From NCBI RefSeq assembly GCF_003014485.1, contig NZ_PYGA01000003.1, positions 186,001 through 250,000 on the forward strand: a stretch of DNA of 64,000 nucleotides, given 5' to 3'. Origin of the DNA: Murinocardiopsis flavida (GTDB taxonomy: Bacteria; Actinomycetota; Actinomycetes; Streptosporangiales; Streptosporangiaceae). Both the position numbers and the translations under genes were made by a program. Shown piece by piece: positions 1-7,638 of the stretch. Every line of letters starts with the position of its first letter. Position 1 is the stretch's first letter. The notes beneath the pieces are model-generated. The model was not told the origin of the DNA, searched no databases, and saw nothing but the letters and a program-made list of their open reading frames with translations.

Positions 1-2
1 CG

Positions 3-35
3 GGGGCGACCGCGCTGCTGGAGCCGGTGCCCTGA
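3..35 (+). CDS. Possible 3' end of a truncated upstream gene
   Basis: In frame 3 the first bases read GATALLEPVP followed by TGA at 33-35. The stop lies inside the first arm of a strong hairpin (23-60), a position typical of a gene end. Only ten codons are visible, so no product can be named and the reading is tentative. Confidence 0.3.
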   Translation, partial: GATALLEPVP

Positions 36-60
36 CATCCCTCCACGCCAGGGCACCGGC
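23..60. terminator. Bidirectional hairpin terminator
   Basis: A perfect 12-bp stem (23-34 with 49-60) closes a 14-nt loop. It lies between a possible plus-strand gene end and the stop of the minus-strand epimerase at 68, so it can serve both. There is no U-tract, which is usual for terminators in high-GC actinomycetes. Confidence 0.65.
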
Positions 61-67
61 CGCCCGG

Positions 68-1057
68 TCAGCCCACGGCGACCCGCGGGTGCGGCGCGCC
101 GACGCGCCGGTGCTCGACCAGCGAGGTGATGATGTCGTCGAGGGTGCGCGTGGGCTCGTAGCCGATCAGCTCGCGCGCCAGGCCGGTGTCGGGCATCCGG
201 CGCTGCATGTCCTCGTAGCCGGCGCCGTAGGCGTCGGAGTAGGAGACGAACCGGACCTCGCTGCTCGACCCGGTCAGCTCGATCACCCGGTCGGCGAGAC
301 CCCTGATGGAGATCTCCTCCTTCCCGCCGAGGTTGACGGCGGTGTTGTAGGCCTCGGGGGTGTCGAGCAGCCGCACCAGGGCGGGGATGACGTCGAACAC
401 CGAACCGAAGCAGCGGCGCTGGTCGCCGGTGCCGTAGACGGTGATGGGCTCCCCGGCGAGGGCCTGGCTCACGAAGCGGGGCACCACCATGCCGTAGCGC
501 CCGGTCTGGCGCGGCCCCACGATGTTGAAGAACCGGGTGATGACGCAGGGGAGCCCGGTCTCGGTGCCGTAGACGTAGGCCACCAGTTCGTCGAGGCCCT
601 TGGCCGCGGCGTAGGACCAGCGGCTCTTCAGCGGAGAACCCAGAATGCGGTCGGCGTCCTCGGTGAGGCCGTCGGAGTCGTTCTTGCCGTAGACCTCACT
701 GGTCGAGGCGACGGCGAACCGCGCGCCGTGCGCCGCCGCGGCCTCCACGACGTTCTCCGTGCCGTGCAGGTTGGTCCGCAGCGACTCCAGCGGTTTGTCG
801 ACGATGTTGTGCACACCGACCGCCGCTGCCAGGTGGAACACGGTGTCGCTTTCGCCGATGAGGTCGCTCACCAGCCGCTTGTCCAGAATCGTGCCCTTGA
901 CCAGCTCGAATGCGGGGTTCCCGCGGAGCTGTTCGAGGTTGGACTCCGATCCGGTGGACAGGTCGTCGAGGACGACGACCTGGTGCCCGTGGGCGATCAG
1001 GTAGTCGCACAGGTGTGAGCCAATGAAACCGGCGCCGCCGGTCACCACAGCTTTCAA
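68..1057 (-). CDS. NAD-dependent epimerase/dehydratase (nucleotide-sugar)
   Basis: Extended short-chain dehydrogenase acting on nucleotide sugars, in the GalE/dTDP-glucose dehydratase superfamily. The 329-aa protein has the N-terminal Rossmann motif TGGAGFIGS (residues 6-14), acidic D31/D32 at the end of beta2 that bind the NAD ribose, the S/T block near 118-124 and the catalytic Y149-x3-K153 (YAAAK). Length is normal for the family. It is the last gene of a minus-strand group with PIG-L and WbqC, which suggests synthesis or modification of a surface or metabolite sugar. The exact substrate (4-epimerisation or decarboxylation) cannot be read from the sequence. The ATG start follows directly on the Rossmann strand. 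Confidence 0.88.
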   Translation of the reverse strand: MKAVVTGGAGFIGSHLCDYLIAHGHQVVVLDDLSTGSESNLEQLRGNPAFELVKGTILDKRLVSDLIGESDTVFHLAAAVGVHNIVDKPLESLRTNLHGTENVVEAAAAHGARFAVASTSEVYGKNDSDGLTEDADRILGSPLKSRWSYAAAKGLDELVAYVYGTETGLPCVITRFFNIVGPRQTGRYGMVVPRFVSQALAGEPITVYGTGDQRRCFGSVFDVIPALVRLLDTPEAYNTAVNLGGKEEISIRGLADRVIELTGSSSEVRFVSYSDAYGAGYEDMQRRMPDTGLARELIGYEPTRTLDDIITSLVEHRRVGAPHPRVAVG

Positions 1058-1130
1058 CTTGGATCCCCTCCATGGGTTCTCATGAACGCTGCCCTCATTC
1101 GGCAGTCGGCGGCCTTCGGCCGGTAGCAGG

Positions 1131-1844
1131 TCAAGCGACGATGCGCATCGCGTGGAAGCCCTCGGCCGCGACCACGCCCGCCTGCATCCCGCGCAGGGTC
1201 GCGAGGCTCCGCAGGGTCTGCTCGGAGCGCGTGTGGGGGTGGTCGTGTACCTGGGTGCCGTACAGCCGCATGGCGGCGATCTTGGCGTCGATGTGGCGGT
1301 CGTCCAGTTCGACGAGGAGGTCGGGCGAGGCCGCCTCGCCGTACCGCCACTGGTCGGCGGCCTCCTCGTAGGCGAGGACGATGCGGGGGTGGTGGCGCAG
1401 CCGGGCGTTGGACGGCCGCAGCGCGGTGTGCACGGCCTCGGCGGTCACCTGGTGGTCCTGGTTGTAGCTGCTGCGGTGCGGCGCGACGACGACGGTCGGC
1501 GCGATCTCGGCGATGGAGAGCGGGCTGTCGTTCTCGATGGCGTTCGCGAGGTCGAACCGGGGGACGGCGTCGAGCCTGAGGTGGTACTCGTCGCCGGGGA
1601 AGGCGATGTGCCAGTCGTCCCACCGGTAGAAGTCGGCGACCTCCTTGATCTCGCCGAAGCGCTCCGTTGCGGTCGAGACCCCCTTCGGGGAGTGGTCCTT
1701 CGTGTCGCCCACCGTCAGGAACTGGATGTAGACCTGTGCTCCGGCCTCTTTCGCCTTGCTCATGAGACCGCCGCAGCCCAAGGTCTCGTCGTCGGGGTGC
1801 GGGGCGAAGATGAGGATGCGCTCGCGCGACCAGTCGATCGTCAT
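1131..1844 (-). CDS. PIG-L family N-acetylglucosaminyl deacetylase
   Basis: Zinc-dependent deacetylase of the PIG-L/MshB/LmbE fold, which removes acetyl from GlcNAc-type sugars. The signature APHPDDE (residues 14-20) gives the H-x-D-D metal and base residues, and the second ligand region is at YNQDH (His131). I place the start at ATG 1844, preceded by AGGA seven nt upstream; an in-frame GTG at 1868 would add eight residues. At about 237 aa it is a normal single-domain member. It sits between WbqC and the epimerase on the same strand, so it probably acts on the same glycan. It is not specifically MshB-like, and mycothiol synthesis is not indicated by the context. Confidence 0.87.
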   Translation of the reverse strand: MTIDWSRERILIFAPHPDDETLGCGGLMSKAKEAGAQVYIQFLTVGDTKDHSPKGVSTATERFGEIKEVADFYRWDDWHIAFPGDEYHLRLDAVPRFDLANAIENDSPLSIAEIAPTVVVAPHRSSYNQDHQVTAEAVHTALRPSNARLRHHPRIVLAYEEAADQWRYGEAASPDLLVELDDRHIDAKIAAMRLYGTQVHDHPHTRSEQTLRSLATLRGMQAGVVAAEGFHAMRIVA

Positions 1845-1987
1845 TGGCTGTCCTAACGCAGTGGGCACTCAGGGGATTGCCGACGCGCCGGGCACGGTCG
1901 GGCGTCGCGGCTCCTGTGTGCGAGGCAGGAGATCGACGTGTGCTCGGCAGACGCCTGCGGGGGTGAAGCGGTTGTCGTGTGCGGGGA

Positions 1988-2704
1988 TCAGCCTCCGGAT
2001 TCGGCGGTGCGGGCGCTGCGGAGGGCCGGCATGGATTCGGGGCCGAGGTTGAGGAGGAGGTCCAGTGCCGCCATGCGCGGCAGGAACTCCCGGTTCGCGC
2101 GCGAGTGCTGCGGGTACTCGGGGTGCCGGAAGTCCTGCCACTCGACCTCGATGCCGTAGCGGTCGAACACCCCCTTGTCGACGTAGCCGCGCGCGCCGTC
2201 GCCGGAGAGCATCACGGTGGCACCCGCCTTGGCGGCGATCTGGGCGAGCAGCTCGCTCTTCTGAGCGGGGAACTCGCCGAGTTCACTGGCGCGGACGACG
2301 GGGGTCGTGATCCCGAAGCAGCGCAGGATCGAATGGGTGGTCGCGAGCGACAGCTCGGCCAGGTTCGGCCATTCGGAATCGTAAATCCCGAGTATTTCGG
2401 GTCCGAAATCCGCGAAATAAGGGGCGCCGCGATAGCAGTGCTCGGTGATGCTGCGGCGGTGTTTCTCCCGCCACGTCTGGGAGTTGTCGATCTGCTTGTC
2501 GCAGATCCGCTCGCGATGGCTCCGCTGTACGACGGGCACGGTGAGCAGTACCGGGCCGTTCTTGGATGCCACGTAATTCCGGTTCTGCCATCCTTTGCGC
2601 TCGAACTGGACATGATCGAGAACCACGAACAGGTCGCTCCGGTCGATCTTGTCGATAAGACCCAACCAGGGCAGGTAGTGCGGCTGGTGCATGGCTACAC
2701 GCAC
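1988..2704 (-). CDS. WbqC family protein
   Basis: The N-terminus after the GTG start carries the family signature MHQPHYLPWLG (residues 5-15), and the protein runs about 238 aa as usual. WbqC-family proteins occur in O-antigen, capsule and natural-product gene clusters next to aminosugar genes. Their biochemical role is poorly defined, with a proposed acyl or amino-acid transfer to aminosugars. I prefer GTG 2704, with GAGAGGA nine nt upstream, to the more distal ATG 2737. It is the first gene of the minus-strand group and has a long divergent intergenic region upstream. Confidence 0.8.
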   Translation of the reverse strand: MRVAMHQPHYLPWLGLIDKIDRSDLFVVLDHVQFERKGWQNRNYVASKNGPVLLTVPVVQRSHRERICDKQIDNSQTWREKHRRSITEHCYRGAPYFADFGPEILGIYDSEWPNLAELSLATTHSILRCFGITTPVVRASELGEFPAQKSELLAQIAAKAGATVMLSGDGARGYVDKGVFDRYGIEVEWQDFRHPEYPQHSRANREFLPRMAALDLLLNLGPESMPALRSARTAESGG

Positions 2705-3061
2705 GTTGTCCGATCCTCTCCGGAGTGTGTGAGTCACGCTCCGCGTTCAATCGCGCAGTGGGCTTTCGGCGCCGTTGCGCTCCGGCTGCCCGTGATCCGA
2801 CCGCTTTTTCTTGATCAATATTGCGTTTGTCGCGATCCGATCCCCATTGCGAACACTATTCGCAACCGTACCGGCGGGCGGCTTCCCTCTTCCGTATTGC
2901 ACCAATGGTGCCTTCGGGTGGCAAGTCCGCGCATAAGATTCCGCTGGCCTACTTAGGTCGCGAAGCCCGGTGAACTTCCGACATCGGCAAGACGTCCCCT
3001 TTAGTGCCTGACCTAGTGGTCACACCCTGCTCGCATCCCGCCACCCCCCGGAGGCCGCCAA
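2705..3061. promoter_or_regulatory. Divergent intergenic region with two palindromes
   Basis: This 357-bp gap separates the minus-strand sugar genes from the plus-strand glycosyltransferase and is clearly less GC-rich than its surroundings. It holds two operator-like inverted repeats. One is TTGCGAA-N5-TTCGCAA at 2847-2865 (perfect 7-bp arms) and the other is GCACCA-A-TGGTGC at 2899-2911. No open reading frame in it has coding character. Promoters for both directions are expected here but no clear -35/-10 pair was assigned. The glycosyltransferase ribosome site GGAGG is at 3050-3054. Confidence 0.5.
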
Positions 3062-4699
3062 GTGCGCACAGCACGTTTCATCGGAAGTTGGGTCGCGGGC
3101 CTGATCGCGCTGGCGCTCGCCGTCACCCTGTTCGTGCAGTGGATCGGGTTCGCCCTCGGCGCCGGCGGCTCGTCCGGCGCGCCGCCCGCCCTGTTCCTGT
3201 GGATGGCCTTCGGGGTCAACCTGCTGGTCTGGTCGCTGGTCGGGCTGGTCCGCCTGGGCGACGACTCCATCAGGGCGCTCGCGGGGCGCGGCAGCGGCCG
3301 CACCGACCCGGCGGCGGCCGCCGCCGACGCCGACCGCGTCCTGGTCCGGGCCAAGCACGCCGCGGCCCCGGTGGGCGGCTCCGGCGGTACCGGCGGTGGG
3401 GCCTCCGGCGGCACCGGCCCATCCGGCGGCGGGGTCGACGGAATCGGGGCCGACGACGACACCGGCGGGGCCGCCACCACGGCGACCATCCCGCTGCGGC
3501 GGCTCACCGTCTCGTCCGGCTCCTCGGGCCGCGAGGGCGGCGCCGCGCCGGGATCCGCCGGCCCCCAGGCGCTGTCGCTCGCCGTCATCATCCCCGCGCA
3601 CAACGAAGCGCCCGTCATCGACGGCGCGATCGCCTCGGCGCTGCGGCTGTTCAACCGATGGGACATCTACGTGGTGTCGGACAGCTCGCACGACGCCACC
3701 GCCGACATCGCGGCCGAGACCGGCGTCAACGTGCTGGAACTGCTCGCCAACCGCGGCAAGGCCGGCGCGCTCGAAGCCGTCATCCAGGAGTTCGACCTCA
3801 CCGAGAACTACGACGGCGTCGTCATTCTCGACGCCGACACCGAACTCGACGAAGGCTACGTCGAGGGGGCCCGCCGCCAGCTCGCCGAACCGGGCGTCGC
3901 AGCGGTCGCCGGCTTCGTCGTGGCCGAGTGGAAGCCCGAGGAGCGCACGCTCGTCGGCCGGCTCATCTCCGCCTACCGCGACCGCCTGTACTGGATGCTC
4001 CAGTACCTCATCCGCTTCGGCCAGACCTGGCGGCACACCAGCGTGACCTTCATCGTCCCCGGCTTCGCCAGCACCTACCGCACGAGCGTGCTGAAGGACA
4101 TCGACATCAACCCCAAGGGGCTGGTGATCGAGGACTTCAACATGACCTTCGAGGTCCACCACCGCAAGCTCGGCCGCATCTCGATGCGGCCCGGCACGAA
4201 GGCGTACTGCCAGGACCCCTTCACGCTGGCCGACTACGTCAGCCAGGTGCGCCGCTGGACCCTCGGGTTCTGGCAGACCGTCCGCCGCCACGGCGTGTGG
4301 CCCAGCCTGTTCTGGTTCGTGCTGTTCGGCTACATCATGGAGGTCCTGCTGGTCGCGGTGCTGCTGCTCGTGACCGCAGCGCTCGGGGTCTTCACCCTGC
4401 TGCCCGTCGTCACCAGCGGTGCCGTCCTCGAATTCGGCTGGTACGCCACGGGCTACGACGCGGTCTCGGCCGTGCTGCCGCTCACGGTCGTCGCCGTCGG
4501 CCTGTTCGTGCCCGACTACATGCTGACCTGCATCATGGCGATGATCCGGCGCCGGCCCAGCTACCTGGTGTACGGCCTGTTCTTCCTGCCGATGCGGATC
4601 GTCGACTCCTACCTGACCCTGCGGACCATCCCCCAGGCGTGGACCGCGCGGTCCGACGGCCGCTGGCAGAGCCCCGACCGCGCGACCAAGTCGCTGTGA
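3062..4699 (+). CDS. Processive GT2 glycosyltransferase, membrane-bound
   Basis: A 545-aa cellulose-synthase-like family 2 glycosyltransferase. Two N-terminal membrane helices (about 10-30 and 43-63) are followed by a Gly/Ser-rich cytosolic linker (about 75-165). The GT-A domain has IIPAHNEAPVI (176-186), DADTE (257-261, the DxD metal site), acceptor-base ED (357-358) and the processivity motif QVRRW (395-399). Several C-terminal helices follow. This layout matches hyaluronan, N-acetylglucosamine or cellulose-type polymer synthases that couple synthesis to export. The GTG start has GGAGG seven nt upstream. The polymer cannot be named. The glycine-rich linker is longer than usual. It is divergent from the WbqC/PIG-L/epimerase group and may act on the same surface glycan. 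Confidence 0.85.
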   Translation: MRTARFIGSWVAGLIALALAVTLFVQWIGFALGAGGSSGAPPALFLWMAFGVNLLVWSLVGLVRLGDDSIRALAGRGSGRTDPAAAAADADRVLVRAKHAAAPVGGSGGTGGGASGGTGPSGGGVDGIGADDDTGGAATTATIPLRRLTVSSGSSGREGGAAPGSAGPQALSLAVIIPAHNEAPVIDGAIASALRLFNRWDIYVVSDSSHDATADIAAETGVNVLELLANRGKAGALEAVIQEFDLTENYDGVVILDADTELDEGYVEGARRQLAEPGVAAVAGFVVAEWKPEERTLVGRLISAYRDRLYWMLQYLIRFGQTWRHTSVTFIVPGFASTYRTSVLKDIDINPKGLVIEDFNMTFEVHHRKLGRISMRPGTKAYCQDPFTLADYVSQVRRWTLGFWQTVRRHGVWPSLFWFVLFGYIMEVLLVAVLLLVTAALGVFTLLPVVTSGAVLEFGWYATGYDAVSAVLPLTVVAVGLFVPDYMLTCIMAMIRRRPSYLVYGLFFLPMRIVDSYLTLRTIPQAWTARSDGRWQSPDRATKSL

Positions 4700-4818
4700 G
4701 CAGCACCGGGGCCGCCGGTGCGACCCCGGTGAGCACGGCCGGGCGGGGCGCTTAGGCTCGGAGGAGACGCGGGCCGCCGACCATGGCCCGCGGTCCAACG
4801 TCTCACCTCGGGGTTCTC

Positions 4819-5229
4819 GTGCAAAACAAGCGTCTGCCGCTCTCGCTGTACCGCGTACTCGCCTACGTGACGGGCGTCTGGCTGCTGCTCCTGATGTTCG
4901 TCGCGATGCCGGCGAAGTACCTCGTCGGGGACGACGCCATGTTCTCCGTCGTGGCGGCGCCGGCGGGGGCCGAGCACTGGTTCGGCCCCGAGAGCCCGCT
5001 GATGTTGTACATCGCCGTCCCGCACGGCTACATCTACATGGCCTACGTGCTGGTCGTGCTGTGGCTGGCGATCGGCCGCCGGTGGAGCGCCGGCCGCACG
5101 GTCGGCGTGGCGCTGGCCGGCACCATCCCGCTGCTCGGGTTCTTCGTCGAGCGCAAGGTGGCGCGGCGCGAGCAGGACGCGATGGACGCGGCCGACGCTC
5201 AGTCGGCCCCCGCGCGCACGGCCGGCTGA
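4819..5229 (+). CDS. DUF3817-type integral membrane protein
   Basis: A small polytopic membrane protein of about 136 aa with three hydrophobic segments, a pattern seen in actinobacterial DUF3817 proteins. The first segment carries LAYVTGVWLLLLM, followed by a second around the HGYIYM stretch and a third near the C-terminus. GTG 4819 is the likely start (QNKRLPLSLYRVLAY follows); an in-frame ATG at 4783 would add 12 residues with no membrane character. The function of the family is unknown. Its 3' end overlaps the convergent SURF1 gene by 31 bp. Confidence 0.7.
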   Translation: MQNKRLPLSLYRVLAYVTGVWLLLLMFVAMPAKYLVGDDAMFSVVAAPAGAEHWFGPESPLMLYIAVPHGYIYMAYVLVVLWLAIGRRWSAGRTVGVALAGTIPLLGFFVERKVARREQDAMDAADAQSAPARTAG

Positions 5230-6236
5230 CCCCCGCCGCTATCGAGGGCACCGGCGCCGTCCTCGGGGGTGGCGCCGTCGTCCTCAGGGGTAGCGCCGTC
5301 CCCATGGGCGCCGCCGCCGTCCCCGACTCCGGGGGCGGCTCCGTCCGCCCGGTCCCCGGATCCGGCACCGTCGTCCCCCTCGGGGGCGCCGTCACCGGAA
5401 CCGCCACCGGCCCCGGGGGTACCGCCGCCGTTCCCGGTCCCGGACCCGGCATCGCCGCCGTCGCGCTGCTCGGCCGCTTCGCGGCGCACCAGTGAGATCC
5501 AGAACACCCCGGCCGCGACGCCGAACACCCACCACTGGGCGGCGTAGCTGAGGTTCTTGAGGTCCCAGGTGACCCCGGTGGGCGGATCGGGCGGCGGGAT
5601 CTCGCGGAGCACGGGCGCGCCACCCGCAGCGGGGGAGTCGCCGGCGGCCCCCGCGGGCTCGCGTCCCTGGACGACGTACCCCTCGTACAGCGGGTAGGGC
5701 CATTCGTTGACGAGCAGCGCCGACGCGATCCGCTCGACCTGCCCTGAGGGCATCGACACCGCCGAGTAGCCCTTGCTGTTCTCCTTCTGCGGCATCGCCA
5801 GCCAGCCCGCGACCGTCACCTCGCCCTTGGGGGGCTCCGGCAGTGTGTCGGCGGCCTCCGCCTCGGAGCGGGGCAGCCATCCCCGGCTCACCGTGACGGC
5901 CGCGCCGTCGGAGGTGACCAGGGGGGCGATGACGTAGTAGCCCTCGTCGCCCTCTGGCGAGAGCGCCGGTGCCAGCAGCTGGGCGTCGGGGTCGAAGGTG
6001 CCGGTCGCGGTGACCGCCTCGTTGGCGAGGTCCTGGCGCAGGTACTCGCCGGGTTCGAGCAGCGCGCCGATGTCGCCCGCGCGGTCGAGGTCCTCGACGG
6101 GGTTGGTGACCACCTCGCGGGCGGGTTCCTGCGCGCGGAGGTACTGCCAGTACCCGAGGCCGGTGCATGCGCAGACGACCAGTACGGCGAGGAGGTGGAC
6201 GCCGAGCCAGCGCGGCGCGAGAAGCGGAGATCGCAC
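5199..6236 (-). CDS. SURF1 family cytochrome oxidase assembly protein
   Basis: SURF1/Shy1-type membrane protein that helps assemble aa3 cytochrome c oxidase. The start MRSPLLAPRWLGVHLLAVL is the conserved N-terminal helix and a second helix lies near residues 230-250 (WWVFGVAAGVFWISL), with the large extracellular domain between them, including a YAAQW-type pre-helix segment. The 345 aa exceed the usual 230-280 because of a tail of about 90 residues after the second helix that is almost only G, D, A, E and P. It uses a GTG start. The tail overlaps the convergent DUF3817 gene. Confidence 0.85.
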   Translation of the reverse strand: MRSPLLAPRWLGVHLLAVLVVCACTGLGYWQYLRAQEPAREVVTNPVEDLDRAGDIGALLEPGEYLRQDLANEAVTATGTFDPDAQLLAPALSPEGDEGYYVIAPLVTSDGAAVTVSRGWLPRSEAEAADTLPEPPKGEVTVAGWLAMPQKENSKGYSAVSMPSGQVERIASALLVNEWPYPLYEGYVVQGREPAGAAGDSPAAGGAPVLREIPPPDPPTGVTWDLKNLSYAAQWWVFGVAAGVFWISLVRREAAEQRDGGDAGSGTGNGGGTPGAGGGSGDGAPEGDDGAGSGDRADGAAPGVGDGGGAHGDGATPEDDGATPEDGAGALDSGGGQPAVRAGAD

Positions 6237-6329
6237 TCCCCCAGGCTATGTCCGCCCCGGCGGGACCCCCTCCCGCCCCCGCCCGCCCGCCGGTGTGCGC
6301 CGGAACGCGGGACTTGGCAAGGAGGAGAA

Positions 6330-6571
6330 CCGCGACTGACAACTACTTTACGTTAATAGTCGTGACAGAGGGTTGTTAAGGCACGTCGCCGCGGGTAATG
6401 TGTAGATCAGCGCGAGAGGGAGAATCACCCTCTACCGCGCGGCGCGAGCTTTTCCAGGTCGCGACTCCAGGGGGGAGGAGTCGGCGACCGTTCCCAAGCG
6501 AGGGCCGCCACCGTGATTTCGAGGGGGGACACGGTGGCGGTCCTCGCGTTCTTGTGGCCGAGCCGACGAGC
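6330..6571 (+). other. Gene-free structured region resembling an orphan 5' leader
   Basis: The 335-bp gap between SURF1 and the toxin gene contains a local AT-rich block (6336-6380, with TTTACGTTAATAGT and GTTGTTAAGG) that could be a promoter. Hairpins then follow in series. 6410-6440 pairs GCGCG and AGAGGG with CCCTCT and CGCGC. 6458-6488 pairs a GTCGC/GACTCC stem with one bulge. 6501-6544 is a separate terminator-like stem. Read on the plus strand this looks like a regulated leader, but no plus-strand gene follows. A plus ORF at 6398-7288 is only the shadow of the toxin-antitoxin genes. Its class is not recognised. Confidence 0.4.
6501..6544 (-). terminator. Terminator hairpin after the toxin gene
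   Basis: Arms 6501-6515 and 6530-6544 pair over 15 bp with a single G-U, closing a 14-nt loop. It lies 27 bp past the stop of the minus-strand toxin gene and could end that operon, or terminate the plus-strand leader that precedes it. Confidence 0.6.
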
Positions 6572-7099
6572 TCAGTGCGGTCTTGCCGTGTGCTCGGTCC
6601 AGACGTCCACTGCCTGTCGGAGGTCGAGCGCGGCGACGGCTTCCGGGCGCATCCCCACCGTGTACACCAGCCGATCCGCCAGCCACTGGGGGACCGGTTC
6701 GCGGACCTCTTCGGCGGGGGGTTCGACGCCACCGGCGAGGCCGCCCAGGCGTTCGATCACAGTCACCAGCCGGACGAGGTCCGGGCTGCTCGCTCCAGTG
6801 GCCTTGACACGGGCACTGGCCTCCGCGTAGATCTCCGAGTCGGCGCGCTCGCCGACGGCCCACACCTCACAGATCTCCACGGTCTTGTCGTCGGTGACCC
6901 GGTAGACGATCCGCCAAGTGTTCCGGCCGACGACCAGTTTCCGGAAACCGGTGCGGTCGCCGCCCAGCGGATAGCCCGCCTCGACGTTGTCCAGGAGCAG
7001 GAGTGTCTTCTTCAGGACCTTGGGAACCGCGTCGGGACCGAGCCTGCGGAGATCGTCGATGGCGGCGTCGGTGAAGGTGATCCGGGGTTCCGGCATCAT
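6572..7099 (-). CDS. RelE/ParE-type toxin with C-terminal extension
   Basis: Residues about 5-90 show the RelE/ParE fold pattern: ITFTDAAIDDLRRL helix, GDRTGFRKLVVG then RIVYRV strands, and VEICEVWAVGERADSEIY at the end. RelE proteins cleave ribosome-bound mRNA and ParE proteins inhibit gyrase; this sequence alone does not decide between them. The protein is 175 aa, about twice the usual length. The extra 80 residues (from about 95) form a distinct segment containing PQWLADRLVYTVGM and ALDLRQAVDVWTEH. It overlaps the upstream antitoxin gene by 4 bp, as in co-translated toxin-antitoxin pairs. Confidence 0.78.
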   Translation of the reverse strand: MMPEPRITFTDAAIDDLRRLGPDAVPKVLKKTLLLLDNVEAGYPLGGDRTGFRKLVVGRNTWRIVYRVTDDKTVEICEVWAVGERADSEIYAEASARVKATGASSPDLVRLVTVIERLGGLAGGVEPPAEEVREPVPQWLADRLVYTVGMRPEAVAALDLRQAVDVWTEHTARPH

Positions 7100-7404
7100 T
7101 CGTCTTCGGGCAGTGCGGCCAGGGACTCGCGCGTGTGCCCGAACTCCGCGATCACATCGTCGAGGGAGGCGCGACGGCCGCTGTCGGACACGGAACGCGC
7201 GAGTACCAGGGCGAGGTCCCGGAGGTCGGCAGTGGCCTCCTCCAGTTCGCCGAGCCTGCGGATGCCGACCACGGCGGCAACGGGCTGATTGCGCCGTGTG
7301 ACGATCTGGTCCGTTCCCTGCTCCGCGTCGGCGACCAGACGGGCGACCCCCAACCTGGACGCTTCGGTGACGGAGACGTCGTTGCTGTCGTTCAATACGG
7401 CCAT
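7096..7404 (-). CDS. Phd/YefM-type antitoxin
   Basis: A 102-aa protein whose N-terminal half has the Phd/YefM DNA-binding pattern: VSVTEASRLGVARLVADAE, then a basic turn TRRNQPVAAVVGIRRL. The C-terminal acidic helices should wrap the toxin. It precedes the toxin in the usual order and its stop overlaps the toxin start by 4 bp (ATGA). The start ATG 7404 lies only eight nt past a TATACA box and has no ribosome site, so the transcript is probably leaderless. Autorepression through the palindrome just upstream is likely. Confidence 0.82.
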   Translation of the reverse strand: MAVLNDSNDVSVTEASRLGVARLVADAEQGTDQIVTRRNQPVAAVVGIRRLGELEEATADLRDLALVLARSVSDSGRRASLDDVIAEFGHTRESLAALPEDE

Positions 7405-7440
7405 GGTTTAAATGTATAGGAATCTATATAGATTTTAAGC
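7405..7440 (-). promoter_or_regulatory. Toxin-antitoxin promoter and palindromic operator
   Basis: This block of about 36 bp is strikingly AT-rich in a GC-rich context. It contains the perfect 14-bp palindrome AATCTATATAGATT (7421-7434). On the minus strand, -10-like TATACA ends eight nt before the antitoxin ATG, and the palindrome fills the spacer toward a TTAA-rich -35 region. This is the layout expected for an autoregulated toxin-antitoxin operon. Confidence 0.65.
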
Positions 7441-7638
7441 CGACCGGCGTCCCAGCACGCCGGGCCGGGGTTGTTCCGTGGCCGAGGGGAGGGCGATCGG
7501 TGCTCCGGGAGGTGGCCGGTCGGCGGCTCGGGGGCGCCTGAGGGCTGTCCGCAGTGCCCATGTGGTCCCTGTTTCGGGCCGCACCGGGGCGCGAGGGCTG
7601 GGGCGGGTACTCTGCGGGGGTGTCCCAGGAGGTCGTGC

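Noticed and set aside
5230-5470. Minisatellite in the SURF1 tail
   Set aside because: It is low-complexity GC-rich DNA encoding a Gly/Asp/Ala/Pro tail without a regular period.
3020-5623. 867-aa open frame on the minus strand opposite the GT2 and DUF3817 genes
   Set aside because: It is rich in Arg, Pro and Ala with no domain and is the antisense shadow of high-GC coding DNA; the plus-strand frames have clear glycosyltransferase motifs.
6330-6560. c-di-AMP (ydaO) riboswitch or other known riboswitch
   Set aside because: I could not match conserved core elements by eye and no cell-wall hydrolase gene follows; left as an unclassified leader.
6398-7288. 296-aa plus-strand frame after the structured leader
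   Set aside because: It runs opposite the toxin and antitoxin genes, whose motifs are clear, so it is a shadow and cannot be the missing target gene of the leader.
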